Below, one piece after another: positions 1 to 5,598 of a stretch of DNA of 5,711 nucleotides. Position 1 is the first letter of the stretch. Each line of letters begins with the position of its first letter. Source of the stretch: JBDKUD01 sp039679805 (GTDB lineage: Bacteria; Bacillota; Syntrophomonadia; Syntrophomonadales; Syntrophomonadaceae); the NCBI GenBank assembly GCA_039679805.1, contig JBDKUD010000105.1, positions 1 through 5,711 of the forward strand, written 5' to 3'. The translations under genes and the position numbers were made by a program. The notes beneath the pieces are model-generated. The model searched no databases, was not told where the DNA came from, and saw only the letters and a program-made list of their open reading frames with translations.

Positions 1-356
1 GAGCCGATGCACAGAAAATGGCCGGGGTGCTGCGAATGGCTCGACAAGATGCAATAACCAGTGGACAGACGAGCAAGGTGGTATTCTATTCCGGCAGCAA
101 TCGGTATAAGAGTTATGATTCTTCATCTCCCCTGCCGGTAACTTACTGGCTGAATAAGGGCAATGTAATCTTAGGTAATCCTAACTTTACCCAAAAGATA
201 GGGGGGAATCCGGTTTGCGCATTTTATTCTTCAGGTGCACCGAGTTCGGGCGGTACTGTTATTCTTAAAAATAGCAGCAATCAAAAATTATATGTAATTG
301 TCAATCCGGCAGCAGGCCGGATAAGGATATCAGATAAACCTCCGGATAATTGGTAA
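1..356 (+). CDS. Type IV pilus / type II secretion pseudopilin, GspH/FimT-like, 3' part
   Basis: The reading frame is open from the left edge (first full codon at 3), so the gene is cut there. The Met codon at 18 is probably internal. The expected prepilin leader, GFTLxE cleavage site and N-terminal hydrophobic helix would lie upstream of the window. The visible 118 codons start with the amphipathic tail of the pilin helix (LRMARQDAITSG), as in GspH/FimT proteins where 'ar..R.eAi..g' follows the helix. They continue into a beta-rich globular domain and end in the family-typical pattern GGTVILKN...YVIVNPAAGRIRIS. Such minor pseudopilins prime or cap pilus or pseudopilus assembly at the membrane. 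A pil/gsp gene cluster directly upstream of aroC-aroK-aroB is a common Firmicutes arrangement. Family assignment is fairly secure; which minor pilin it is cannot be told from the C-terminal half. Confidence 0.8.
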   Translation, partial: ADAQKMAGVLRMARQDAITSGQTSKVVFYSGSNRYKSYDSSSPLPVTYWLNKGNVILGNPNFTQKIGGNPVCAFYSSGAPSSGGTVILKNSSNQKLYVIVNPAAGRIRISDKPPDNW

Positions 357-372
357 TAGCGGAGGTGTTGAA

Positions 373-398
373 TTTCTATTATAGAAAGGAAGAGTTAT
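373..398 (+). promoter_or_regulatory. aroC ribosome binding site inside a small hairpin
   Basis: The SD-like sequence AAAGGA (385-390) lies 8 nt before the TTG start at 399. Its first bases also form the 3' arm of a perfect inverted repeat, TTTCTA (373-378), TTA, TAGAAA (382-387). Folding would partly hide the binding site. The stem is AU-rich and weak, so a regulatory effect is conjecture. Confidence 0.4.
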
Positions 399-1586
399 TT
401 GTTAAGGTTTCTTACTGCAGGAGAATCACATGGCAAGGGCCTGGTGGGAATAATTGAAGGTATGCCATCCGGGGTTCAGATAAATGAAGATTATATTAAT
501 TACCATCTCTCCCGGCGTATGAAAGGTTATGGCCGTGGTGGCCGTATGGCTATTGAGGCTGATACCGCAGAAATATTGTCCGGGGTAAGAGGGGGATATA
601 CCCTGGGTAGTCCAATCAGTTATATTATCCGCAACCGCGATAATAGCAACTGGCAGGACATAATGGCAGCTGGGCCTGAGGCTTCGACTGAACAACGGGT
701 GGTTAAGAGGCCCCGGCCTGGTCATGCTGATTTGCCCGGTGCCATTAAATATGAACATGACGATATGCGAAATATACTGGAAAGGGCCAGCGCCCGTGAA
801 ACAGCCGCGCGGGTAGCCGCAGGTGCATTTTTCAGGAAATTGCTGGACACTTTTGACATATATATTTACAGTCAGGTAATCGCGCTAGGAGAAATCAGCT
901 GTACACCGGTTACTGTCACCCGGGAAAACCTGGCTCAGTTTTTAGATCGGATGGAAGAATCACAAGTTCGGTGTGCTGATAAAGGCGCCGAGAGTCAAAT
1001 GGTTAAGTTGATTGATAGTGCTAAAGAAGCGGGAGAATCTTTGGGAGGATGTTTTGAAATTGGAGTTCTGGGTGTTCCGCCGGGATTGGGCAGCCATGTG
1101 AGCTGGGATAGAAAGCTGGATGCTGACCTGGCAGGGTTACTAATGAGCATACCTGCTATCAAAGCATTGGAGATTGGTGACGGGTTTAAAAATTCTCAAA
1201 TGCCCGGCTCAAAGGTTCATGACGAAATACGTTATAATGAAACCAACGGTATGTTCAGGGTTACCAACCATGCCGGCGGTACCGAAGGCGGAATCAGTAA
1301 TGGAGAAACAGTATGGGCCCGGGCCTATATGAAACCGATACCGACTCTGTATAAACCATTGGTGAGTGTTAACACTTCAACCTGGCAGGAAGAGAAGGCC
1401 GATATAGAACGTTCTGATATTTGTGCTGTTCCTGCTGCCGCAGTAGTAGGTGAAGCTATGATGGCCTTCGGAATGGCCCGGGCTTTCCTGAATAAATTTA
1501 GCGGAGACAGTGTTAGGCAGATTAAGCAAAATTATAGTGAATATATAAACTACATGGAAAAGGTGTGGAAATGGGGAAAAACATAG
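399..1586 (+). CDS. aroC: Chorismate synthase
   Basis: Converts 5-enolpyruvylshikimate-3-phosphate to chorismate, the last step of the shikimate pathway, in the cytoplasm, using reduced FMN. The 395-residue length fits the long Gram-positive form. Family signatures are all present: GESHG at 8-12 with catalytic His11, the RPRPGHAD segment with the second His at 109, the ERASARETAARVA signature at about 128-140, TNHAGGTEGGISNGE at about 289-303, and the C-terminal ERSDICAVPAA segment containing the conserved Asp340. The start is TTG at 399. It gives the expected MLRFLTAGESHG N-terminus, has an SD 8 nt upstream, and an in-frame stop (TGA, 369-371) lies not far before it. The gene follows a pseudopilin gene after 42 bp and its 3' end overlaps aroK, so the aro genes are probably one transcript. 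No missing catalytic residue was seen. Confidence 0.97.
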   Translation: MLRFLTAGESHGKGLVGIIEGMPSGVQINEDYINYHLSRRMKGYGRGGRMAIEADTAEILSGVRGGYTLGSPISYIIRNRDNSNWQDIMAAGPEASTEQRVVKRPRPGHADLPGAIKYEHDDMRNILERASARETAARVAAGAFFRKLLDTFDIYIYSQVIALGEISCTPVTVTRENLAQFLDRMEESQVRCADKGAESQMVKLIDSAKEAGESLGGCFEIGVLGVPPGLGSHVSWDRKLDADLAGLLMSIPAIKALEIGDGFKNSQMPGSKVHDEIRYNETNGMFRVTNHAGGTEGGISNGETVWARAYMKPIPTLYKPLVSVNTSTWQEEKADIERSDICAVPAAAVVGEAMMAFGMARAFLNKFSGDSVRQIKQNYSEYINYMEKVWKWGKT

Positions 1587-2107
1587 TATTATTAGGCTTT
1601 ATGGGAACGGGCAAGAGCTCGGTAGGATTTTATTTAGCCAAAAAACTAAAAAGGAAATTCATAGACATGGACCGGGAAATTGAAAAAATAGCCGGTATGT
1701 CAATTGCTGAAATGTTTAAAATCTACGGTGAGAAAAGGTTTCGTTCTGAAGAAGAACTGATGGCCGGTAAATTAGGCCAACTCAGTGATCTGGTTATTGC
1801 GACCGGCGGAGGAGTAGTTTTAAAGGAGAGTAATATTATATCTTTACGTAAGAATGGAATATTAATTCGGCTGAATGCTGCTCCGGAAGATATCTTTGAA
1901 CGGGTTAATCGTAAAAAAGGGGTCAGACCGCTGTTGAAAAAGGACCTTAACGTAGATAATATCAAGAAAATGTTAGCCGATAGGGAGAAATTTTATAGCT
2001 GTGCTGACCTGGTCATAAATACCAGCGGCAAAGAATTAAACGATATAGTAGACGAGATATCTGAGATACTGCAGAAAGGGTGCACTGATGAAAGAACTGG
2101 TTGTTGA
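1571..2107 (+). CDS. aroK: Shikimate kinase
   Basis: Phosphorylates shikimate at the 3-hydroxyl with ATP, the fifth step of the shikimate pathway. With the ATG at 1571 the protein has 178 residues, normal for the family. It shows the Walker A loop GFMGTGKSS (9-17), the shikimate and Mg-binding DMD (32-34), Arg58 in FRSEEE, the glycine-rich GGG at 79-81, and the lid segment GVRPLL followed by the ADREKFY adenine-binding region. A GTG at 1565 in the same frame would add two residues (Met-Glu). I prefer the ATG because AAGGTG (1560-1565) then stands 5 nt upstream as the ribosome binding site. The start lies inside aroC (16-nt overlap) and the end overlaps aroB by 20 nt, which suggests coupled translation. 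aroL would be an equivalent name; aroK fits usage in Firmicutes. Confidence 0.95.
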   Translation: MGKNIVLLGFMGTGKSSVGFYLAKKLKRKFIDMDREIEKIAGMSIAEMFKIYGEKRFRSEEELMAGKLGQLSDLVIATGGGVVLKESNIISLRKNGILIRLNAAPEDIFERVNRKKGVRPLLKKDLNVDNIKKMLADREKFYSCADLVINTSGKELNDIVDEISEILQKGCTDERTGC

Positions 2108-3185
2108 TCTGGGAGAACGTTCGTATCCGGTATTGATTGGTCCTGGCTTATTGAAGAGCTGCGGCAATCTTATAAGCAGAGTTGTGCGAAAAGGCAAGGC
2201 TTTACTGGTTAGTAACCCTACGGTCTTTCCGCTTTATGGCCCACAGGTGGCAGATAGCCTGGAACAGGCCGGATTTGAGGTTGCTGTTGCACGCATGCCT
2301 GATGGAGAAAGATTTAAGAATATAGATGAAACTATGAAAATATTGGACCTGGCGGTTAGGACCGGACTGGAAAGGGATAGTGTGGTCGTGGCTTTAGGGG
2401 GAGGGGTTACCGGTGACCTGGCCGGGTTGGTGGCTTCTCTATATATGCGGGGTATCAATTTTATTCAGATACCTACTACACTGCTAGCTCAAGTGGATAG
2501 CAGCATAGGTGGGAAGGTAGGGGTAAATCATGCCCGGGGCAAGAATCTGATCGGGGCATTTCACCAGCCTCTGGCAGTAATAGCGGATACTGGAACCCTG
2601 GCAACTTTGGAAGAAAGGGAATACCGGGCCGGACTGGGTGAAGCGGTTAAATATGGCATAATATATAATCAGGATTTTTTTTATTGGATGGAGAAAAACG
2701 CTCGGGGCATAGTAGAAAATGATGAGAATTGCCTGCAGGAAATAATTTTTCAATCCTGTAGTGCCAAGGCTGAAATTGTCAAGCAAGATGAAAAAGAAAC
2801 CGGCCTCCGGGCAATTTTAAATTTGGGCCACACTTTTGGCCATTCCTTGGAGAAGCTAACCAATTATAATACCTACCGGCATGGGGAAGCTGTGGTTATG
2901 GGTATTATCGCAGCAGGTCATCTGGCTTCCTACTTGGGTTACCTGCAAGAAACAGAGAGAGAGAGAATTGAAAAATTATTATATGACCTGGGGTTGATAT
3001 TCCAATATCCAGATATAAGTAGTGCAAAGATATATCTGGGCATGTTAAATGATAAGAAAATAATGGACGGAAAATTAAGGTTAATAATTCCCAAAACTAT
3101 TGGGACACCGATGATTGCAGAAAATGTTTCACGTGAAACAATTATTAAATCAATTGAAGCAGCTAGTAAAACCATTGTGAAATAG
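2088..3185 (+). CDS. aroB: 3-dehydroquinate synthase
   Basis: Cyclises DAHP to 3-dehydroquinate, the second step of the shikimate pathway, using NAD and a divalent metal (usually Zn or Co). The 365 residues are full length. Visible motifs are PDGERFKN (71-78), the NAD-binding ALGGGVTGDLAG (102-113), PTTLLAQVDSSIGGKVGVNH (129-148), and the three expected metal ligands: Glu185 in GEAVKYG, His248 in LNLGHTFGH and His265 in YRHGEAVVMG. The ATG at 2088 has AAAGGGTG (2075-2082) 5 nt upstream and lies within the end of aroK. Together with aroC and aroK this covers steps 2, 5 and 7 of chorismate synthesis; the other steps are not in the window. The C-terminal helical domain looks intact. Confidence 0.96.
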   Translation: MKELVVDLGERSYPVLIGPGLLKSCGNLISRVVRKGKALLVSNPTVFPLYGPQVADSLEQAGFEVAVARMPDGERFKNIDETMKILDLAVRTGLERDSVVVALGGGVTGDLAGLVASLYMRGINFIQIPTTLLAQVDSSIGGKVGVNHARGKNLIGAFHQPLAVIADTGTLATLEEREYRAGLGEAVKYGIIYNQDFFYWMEKNARGIVENDENCLQEIIFQSCSAKAEIVKQDEKETGLRAILNLGHTFGHSLEKLTNYNTYRHGEAVVMGIIAAGHLASYLGYLQETERERIEKLLYDLGLIFQYPDISSAKIYLGMLNDKKIMDGKLRLIIPKTIGTPMIAENVSRETIIKSIEAASKTIVK

Positions 3186-3222
3186 ATGTGATTGAATTAC
3201 TGTTCAAAGGGGGGGTTGGTAA

Positions 3223-4509
3223 ATGGAAAAGTTTGATGCAATTATTGTAGGCGGAGGACTGGCCGGCTTGGCAGCAGCGTATACTGCAGCCCGGGAAGGA
3301 CTGGAAGTGCTGGTGCTGGAACGGGGTGATTATTCAGGGGCGAAGAATGTTACCGGCGGACGTATATATCTAAATCCAGTGCGGGAACTATTCCCCGATC
3401 TGTTTCAAAAGGCACCCTTGGAGAGATTTATTGCTCATGAAGAAGCTACTTTAATGGCTAATGAAAGGTCGGTCACTATACGTTATGACGGGATGGAACT
3501 GGCCAGTGAGCCTTACCAAAGTTATAGTGTACTGCGGGGAAAATTTGACCGTTGGCTGGCTAAACAGGCCGAACGGCAGGGAGCTATGATGGTAGCCAAG
3601 AGCCGGGTCGATGATATTATAATCGAAGCGGGAAAGGTTGACGGGGTATGGGCTTCAGGGGATGAATTACGGGCCAATGTGGTTATTGCCTGTGACGGGG
3701 CTTTGTCTTTAACCGCTGAAAAGGCAGGATTGCGTACTCCAGGTCGACCCAAAGACTACGCGGTTGGCTTCAAAGAGGTAATTGAACTGGAACGCAGCGT
3801 ACTGGAAAACCGTTTCCAGCTGGAAGGCGATGAAGGTGCGGCGCGCCTGTTTATGGGTGAGGTTACTAGGGGAAAATTTGGCGGAGGATTCCTCTATACC
3901 AATAAAGACAGTATAAGCCTGGGAATAGTGGTAAGTATCAAAGATCTGATGGAAGGCGAACCACAAGTGAATGCTCCAGACCTCTTGGATGATTTTAAAC
4001 AGCGTCCCGAGGTGGCTCGCTTGATTAAAGGCGGGCAGACAGCAGAATATTCCGCCCATATCATTCCCGAAGGCGGCTATCGATCCTTATCCAAGCTCTA
4101 CGGTGACGGTATTCTGGTAGCTGGAGATGCGGCTGGCTTTTCCATGAATATAGGGGTAACGGTTCGGGGTATGGAATATGCACTGGCATCTGGTTATTAT
4201 GCAGCCCAGGCGGCAATAAGAGCCAAGGCAACCGGGGATTTTAGTGCTAGTGGATTATCCAACTATGAGAATATATTAAACAACAGTTTTATTATGCGAG
4301 ATTTTAAAAAGTTCCAGGAAACTGCGTATGTCCTGGATAATCCCAGAATTTTTAACCATTATCCGGAGATGTTGGGAAATATAATGAAGGACCTGTACGA
4401 AGTGCCGGCAGGTTCCAAACAGCTGCTATATCAAACAGTGAAAAAATATATTACTTTCCAGGAGATGTGGTCTATGTTTAGCGATTTAAGGAGGGTGAGA
4501 AAGATATGA
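3223..4509 (+). CDS. fixC: FixC-type flavoprotein (ETF:quinone oxidoreductase family)
   Basis: FAD-dependent dehydrogenase of the GG-reductase/ETF-QO family, 428 residues as in FixC. In known FixABCX complexes, FixC takes electrons from the FixAB electron-transfer flavoprotein and passes them to quinone, while the low-potential branch reduces ferredoxin. The sequence shows the N-terminal Rossmann FAD motif VGGGLAGLAAA (9-19) with the ribose-binding Glu33, the FixC-typical GAKNVTGGRIY (39-49), ACDGA (157-161), and the second FAD motif LVAGDAAGF (298-306), followed by a conserved GVTVRGMEYA. No transmembrane helix is apparent, so it would be soluble or peripheral. The ATG has a strong A3G7 ribosome binding site (3206-3215) 7 nt upstream. 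It follows aroB by 37 bp with no evident terminator and overlaps fixX. fixA and fixB, its usual partners, are not seen here. The FixC versus other ETF-QO label rests on FixX being adjacent. Confidence 0.92.
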   Translation: MEKFDAIIVGGGLAGLAAAYTAAREGLEVLVLERGDYSGAKNVTGGRIYLNPVRELFPDLFQKAPLERFIAHEEATLMANERSVTIRYDGMELASEPYQSYSVLRGKFDRWLAKQAERQGAMMVAKSRVDDIIIEAGKVDGVWASGDELRANVVIACDGALSLTAEKAGLRTPGRPKDYAVGFKEVIELERSVLENRFQLEGDEGAARLFMGEVTRGKFGGGFLYTNKDSISLGIVVSIKDLMEGEPQVNAPDLLDDFKQRPEVARLIKGGQTAEYSAHIIPEGGYRSLSKLYGDGILVAGDAAGFSMNIGVTVRGMEYALASGYYAAQAAIRAKATGDFSASGLSNYENILNNSFIMRDFKKFQETAYVLDNPRIFNHYPEMLGNIMKDLYEVPAGSKQLLYQTVKKYITFQEMWSMFSDLRRVRKI

Positions 4510-4790
4510 GTGACCCTGCCAATCTCAAAGCCAAACTGGGGTTCAATGTATTTAAGCCGGATCGGTTTCGGCACATAGAAATAAAACCAGGGATGGAGAA
4601 AGATGCACGTTTGAAAAAAGCCATTCTGGTATGTCCTGCCGGAGTCTATAGCTTGAATTCAAAGGGAGAAGTAGAACTAAATCTGGAAGGATGTTTGGAG
4701 TGTGGTACCTGTCGCATCGCCTGCGGTACCGAAGTTCTGGACTGGCATTATCCCAATGGCGGATCAGGAGTTCAATTCCGTTTTGGGTAG
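4506..4790 (+). CDS. fixX: FixX ferredoxin-like protein
   Basis: Small iron-sulfur partner of FixC, 94 residues, carrying electrons between the flavoprotein and its acceptor. Cysteines are Cys43 in the LVCPAGVY segment, Cys63, Cys66 and Cys69 in GCLECGTCR, and Cys73. The CxxCxxC plus upstream CP pattern supports one [4Fe-4S] cluster, as known for FixX; no second complete cluster motif is seen. The C-terminal WHYPNGGSGVQFRFG is the family's usual end. The ATG overlaps the fixC stop (ATGA at 4506-4509), with AAGGAGG at 4488-4494 as the ribosome binding site, so the two proteins are very likely made in step. This is the last rightward gene before a long palindrome and a convergent gene. Confidence 0.94.
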   Translation: MSDPANLKAKLGFNVFKPDRFRHIEIKPGMEKDARLKKAILVCPAGVYSLNSKGEVELNLEGCLECGTCRIACGTEVLDWHYPNGGSGVQFRFG

Positions 4791-4800
4791 ACTGAAAGTA

Positions 4801-4871
4801 CAACACCCATTGCCCATCAGATATTTATCTGTAATATGGCTGAAAGGGCAATGGACGTTGCACACGTTTTT
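4801..4871. terminator. Long imperfect hairpin between convergent genes, candidate terminator
   Basis: A 60-nt imperfect palindrome fills the gap between the fixX stop (4790) and the end of the minus-strand selenoprotein gene (4881). Paired segments, from outside in, are CAAC (4801-4804) with GTTG (4857-4860), CCATTGCCC (4807-4815) with GGGCAATGG (4846-4854), TCAG (4817-4820) with CTGA (4840-4843), and ATATT (4821-4825) with AATAT (4833-4837). This makes about 22 base pairs with small internal loops. On the plus strand a five-T run (4867-4871) follows after 6 nt. On the minus strand only a short ACTTT follows. The position suits a bidirectional terminator, but the weak T-tracts make a canonical intrinsic terminator uncertain. 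A dispersed palindromic repeat is the alternative. Confidence 0.5.
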
Positions 4872-4880
4872 ACAGAACAA

Positions 4881-5204
4881 CTATTCACAAGATGAACAGG
4901 AACTACATCCTCCGCTGGAGTTTTTTACTGAATCGATTTGCAGGAAAATCTGCGATTTTCCTCTAACTGAAGAAATTGCAAAAGGACCATATTTATCATG
5001 AAGTTTCTGTTTAACAAAAAATTGCAGGTCCTCATGTTCTTCTACTATGTCACCTTGGGCTGGTTCGTCCAGAACCAGATAAAATGACGGCCCCCCTCAA
5101 CCAATACGTGAAGATATTCGTAAATGTGTTGATGCAACTTTCTGCTCTTTTAGCAGTTGCTTCAAATCCTGAATAGTTGAAGACGTAATGTTTAACATTT
5201 CCAT
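4881..5204 (-). CDS. HesB/IscA-like selenoprotein with in-frame TGA (Sec36)
   Basis: A complete 107-residue reading frame runs from ATG (5204-5202) to TAG (4883-4881), interrupted only by TGA at 5099-5097, codon 36. The segment around it reads RISSRIG-U-GGPSFYLVLDE. This matches the HesB/IscA (Fe-S biogenesis) fold, where the equivalent stretch in IscA is SGCSGMAYVLEFVDE, so U36 replaces the family's first metal or cluster-binding cysteine. Similarity continues on both sides: DIVEEHEDLQFFVKQKL resembles the IscA middle segment. The protein ends in GGCSSCSSCE with Cys100, Cys103 and Cys106, in place of the usual CGC tail. HesB-like selenoproteins are a known family in archaea and bacteria. A SECIS-like hairpin, ribosome binding site and promoter are all in place, which argues against a pseudogene. 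Function is inferred: Fe-S or metal/sulfur handling in the cytoplasm. A nonsense-mutated cysteine version is the main alternative, but the TGA falls precisely at the functional Cys and no other lesion is present. Confidence 0.88.
5060..5099 (-). promoter_or_regulatory. Bacterial SECIS-like stem-loop after the UGA codon
   Basis: Read on the minus strand, UGA (5099-5097) is followed by 18 nt and then a perfect 7-bp stem: CUGGUUC (5078-5072), loop UGGAC (5071-5067), GAACCAG (5066-5060). The loop begins 25 nt after the UGA and has G at its second position. Published bacterial SECIS models require an apical loop roughly 16-37 nt after the UGA with a G among its first two bases, so this fits. SelB would bind this element to insert selenocysteine. 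It lies within the coding sequence, as is normal in bacteria. Confidence 0.8.
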
Positions 5205-5212
5205 ATTTCTCA

Positions 5213-5218
5213 CACCTC
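5213..5218 (-). promoter_or_regulatory. Ribosome binding site of the HesB-like selenoprotein gene
   Basis: GAGGTG on the minus strand ends 8 nt before the ATG at 5204-5202. It supports this start over the second in-frame ATG two codons later (5198-5196). Confidence 0.75.
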
Positions 5219-5236
5219 TATCTTAATATTGGGAGT

Positions 5237-5253
5237 ATACCCCATGGGGGTAT
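5237..5253. promoter_or_regulatory. CsoR-family-like operator over the -10/+1 region
   Basis: ATACCCCATGGGGGTAT is a GC-tract pseudo-palindrome flanked by ATA/TAT, very like the operators bound by CsoR-type repressors, for example at copper-efflux genes of Bacillus. It overlaps the last two bases of the -10 hexamer and the expected transcription start, the right place for repression. The family includes copper sensors (CsoR), persulfide sensors (CstR), nickel/cobalt sensors (RcnR) and formaldehyde sensors (FrmR). The site alone does not say which signal acts, and no regulator gene is in the window. Confidence 0.65.
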
Positions 5254-5280
5254 TGTAACATGAGGCTTTTATTTATGCAA
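5252..5280 (-). promoter_or_regulatory. Sigma-A promoter of the HesB-like selenoprotein gene
   Basis: On the minus strand, TTGCAT (5280-5275) and TACAAT (5257-5252) are separated by exactly 17 bp. Each hexamer is close to the housekeeping consensus (TTGACA and TATAAT). Transcription would start near 5245, giving a leader of about 40 nt to the ATG. The -10 element is overlapped by the operator described next. Confidence 0.72.
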
Positions 5281-5471
5281 TATATTCAAAACACCTTCCG
5301 TTGACAATAATTATATTATTCCATTTCGTAAACTTGTTCATGCAGTAAAACTGTACGTCATCTGCCGGCAAATTATCCAACAATCTTACGATCATCACAT
5401 CGAGTTATCGCCTGGTACGCTTTGCCTTTACCCATTTAACGGACTATTGCGGAACAACACCTAATTACTAT

Positions 5472-5491
5472 AATTTACATAAAGGTAAATT
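5472..5491. promoter_or_regulatory. Dyad upstream of citrate synthase, possible operator
   Basis: AATTTAC (5472-5478) and GTAAATT (5485-5491) form a perfect 7-bp inverted repeat with 6 bp between. It sits about 110 bp before the citrate synthase start, near a possible -35. It could bind a dimeric regulator; I cannot name the family. Confidence 0.35.
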
Positions 5492-5548
5492 GCAGTTAAT
5501 AGTCTAATTATCATTAATATCACATTACAAAGTACTTTTGAAACTTTC

Positions 5549-5580
5549 TGGCAACAGCCACTAACGAGAATTGTTGTTAG
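5549..5580 (+). promoter_or_regulatory. Tandem small hairpins in the citrate synthase leader
   Basis: Two adjacent hairpins end just before the ribosome binding site: TGGC-AACA-GCCA (5549-5560) and CTAACGA (5561-5567) with TTGTTAG (5574-5580), the second with one G-U pair. An alternative 7-bp pairing of 5551-5557 with 5571-5577 (including G-U pairs) would exclude both, so a switching leader is conceivable but unproven. Confidence 0.3.
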
Positions 5581-5598
5581 ATCCAAAAAGGAGAAATC

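Larger units (their letters stand above)
5281..5598. other. AT-rich divergent intergenic region without a convincing gene
   Basis: This stretch lies between the leftward selenoprotein promoter and the rightward citrate synthase start. Short open stretches exist on the minus strand (a 40-codon frame at 5395-5273 and a 20-codon frame just upstream of it), but neither has a ribosome binding site or a recognisable product. The right half holds dyads at 5472-5491 and 5549-5580 and a 7-bp inverted repeat GACTATT (5442-5448) / AATAGTC (5498-5504). Weak promoter-like pairs for citrate synthase, such as TTGCAG (5490-5495) with ATTAAT (5513-5518) at 17 bp, can be seen but none is strong. Confidence 0.6.

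Noticed and set aside
361..450. GGAGGTG (361-367) followed by TTG and a short frame rich in aromatic codons (Asn-Phe-Tyr-Tyr...), looking like an aromatic-amino-acid leader peptide before aroC
   Set aside because: The SD abuts the TTG with no spacing, the frame runs into aroC, and no terminator/antiterminator pair is seen. Chance is the better explanation.
426..758. Minus-strand open frames inside aroC, aroK, aroB and fixC
   Set aside because: They lie opposite clearly conserved genes, lack ribosome binding sites and recognisable domains, and mirror the codon bias of the real genes.
1565..1570. GTG at 1565 as the aroK start
   Set aside because: Its spacing to the AAGGTG motif is wrong because the GTG is part of that motif. 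The ATG at 1571 has a proper 5-nt spacing and gives the usual N-terminus.
4702..5001. Plus-strand open frame of 99 codons overlapping the end of fixX and the selenoprotein gene
   Set aside because: It begins inside fixX in another frame, has no family resemblance, and runs antisense to the HesB-like coding sequence. It is a shadow.
5091..5099. Sequencing error or frameshift at the G6 run next to the TGA
   Set aside because: The reading frame and the HesB motif are the same on both sides of the run (RIG before, GGPSFYLVLDE after), so no base needs to be added or removed.
5301..5330. TTGACA (5301-5306) as a rightward promoter -35
   Set aside because: No acceptable -10 lies 16-18 bp downstream (TTTCGT or similar), and it is nearly 300 bp from the citrate synthase start.
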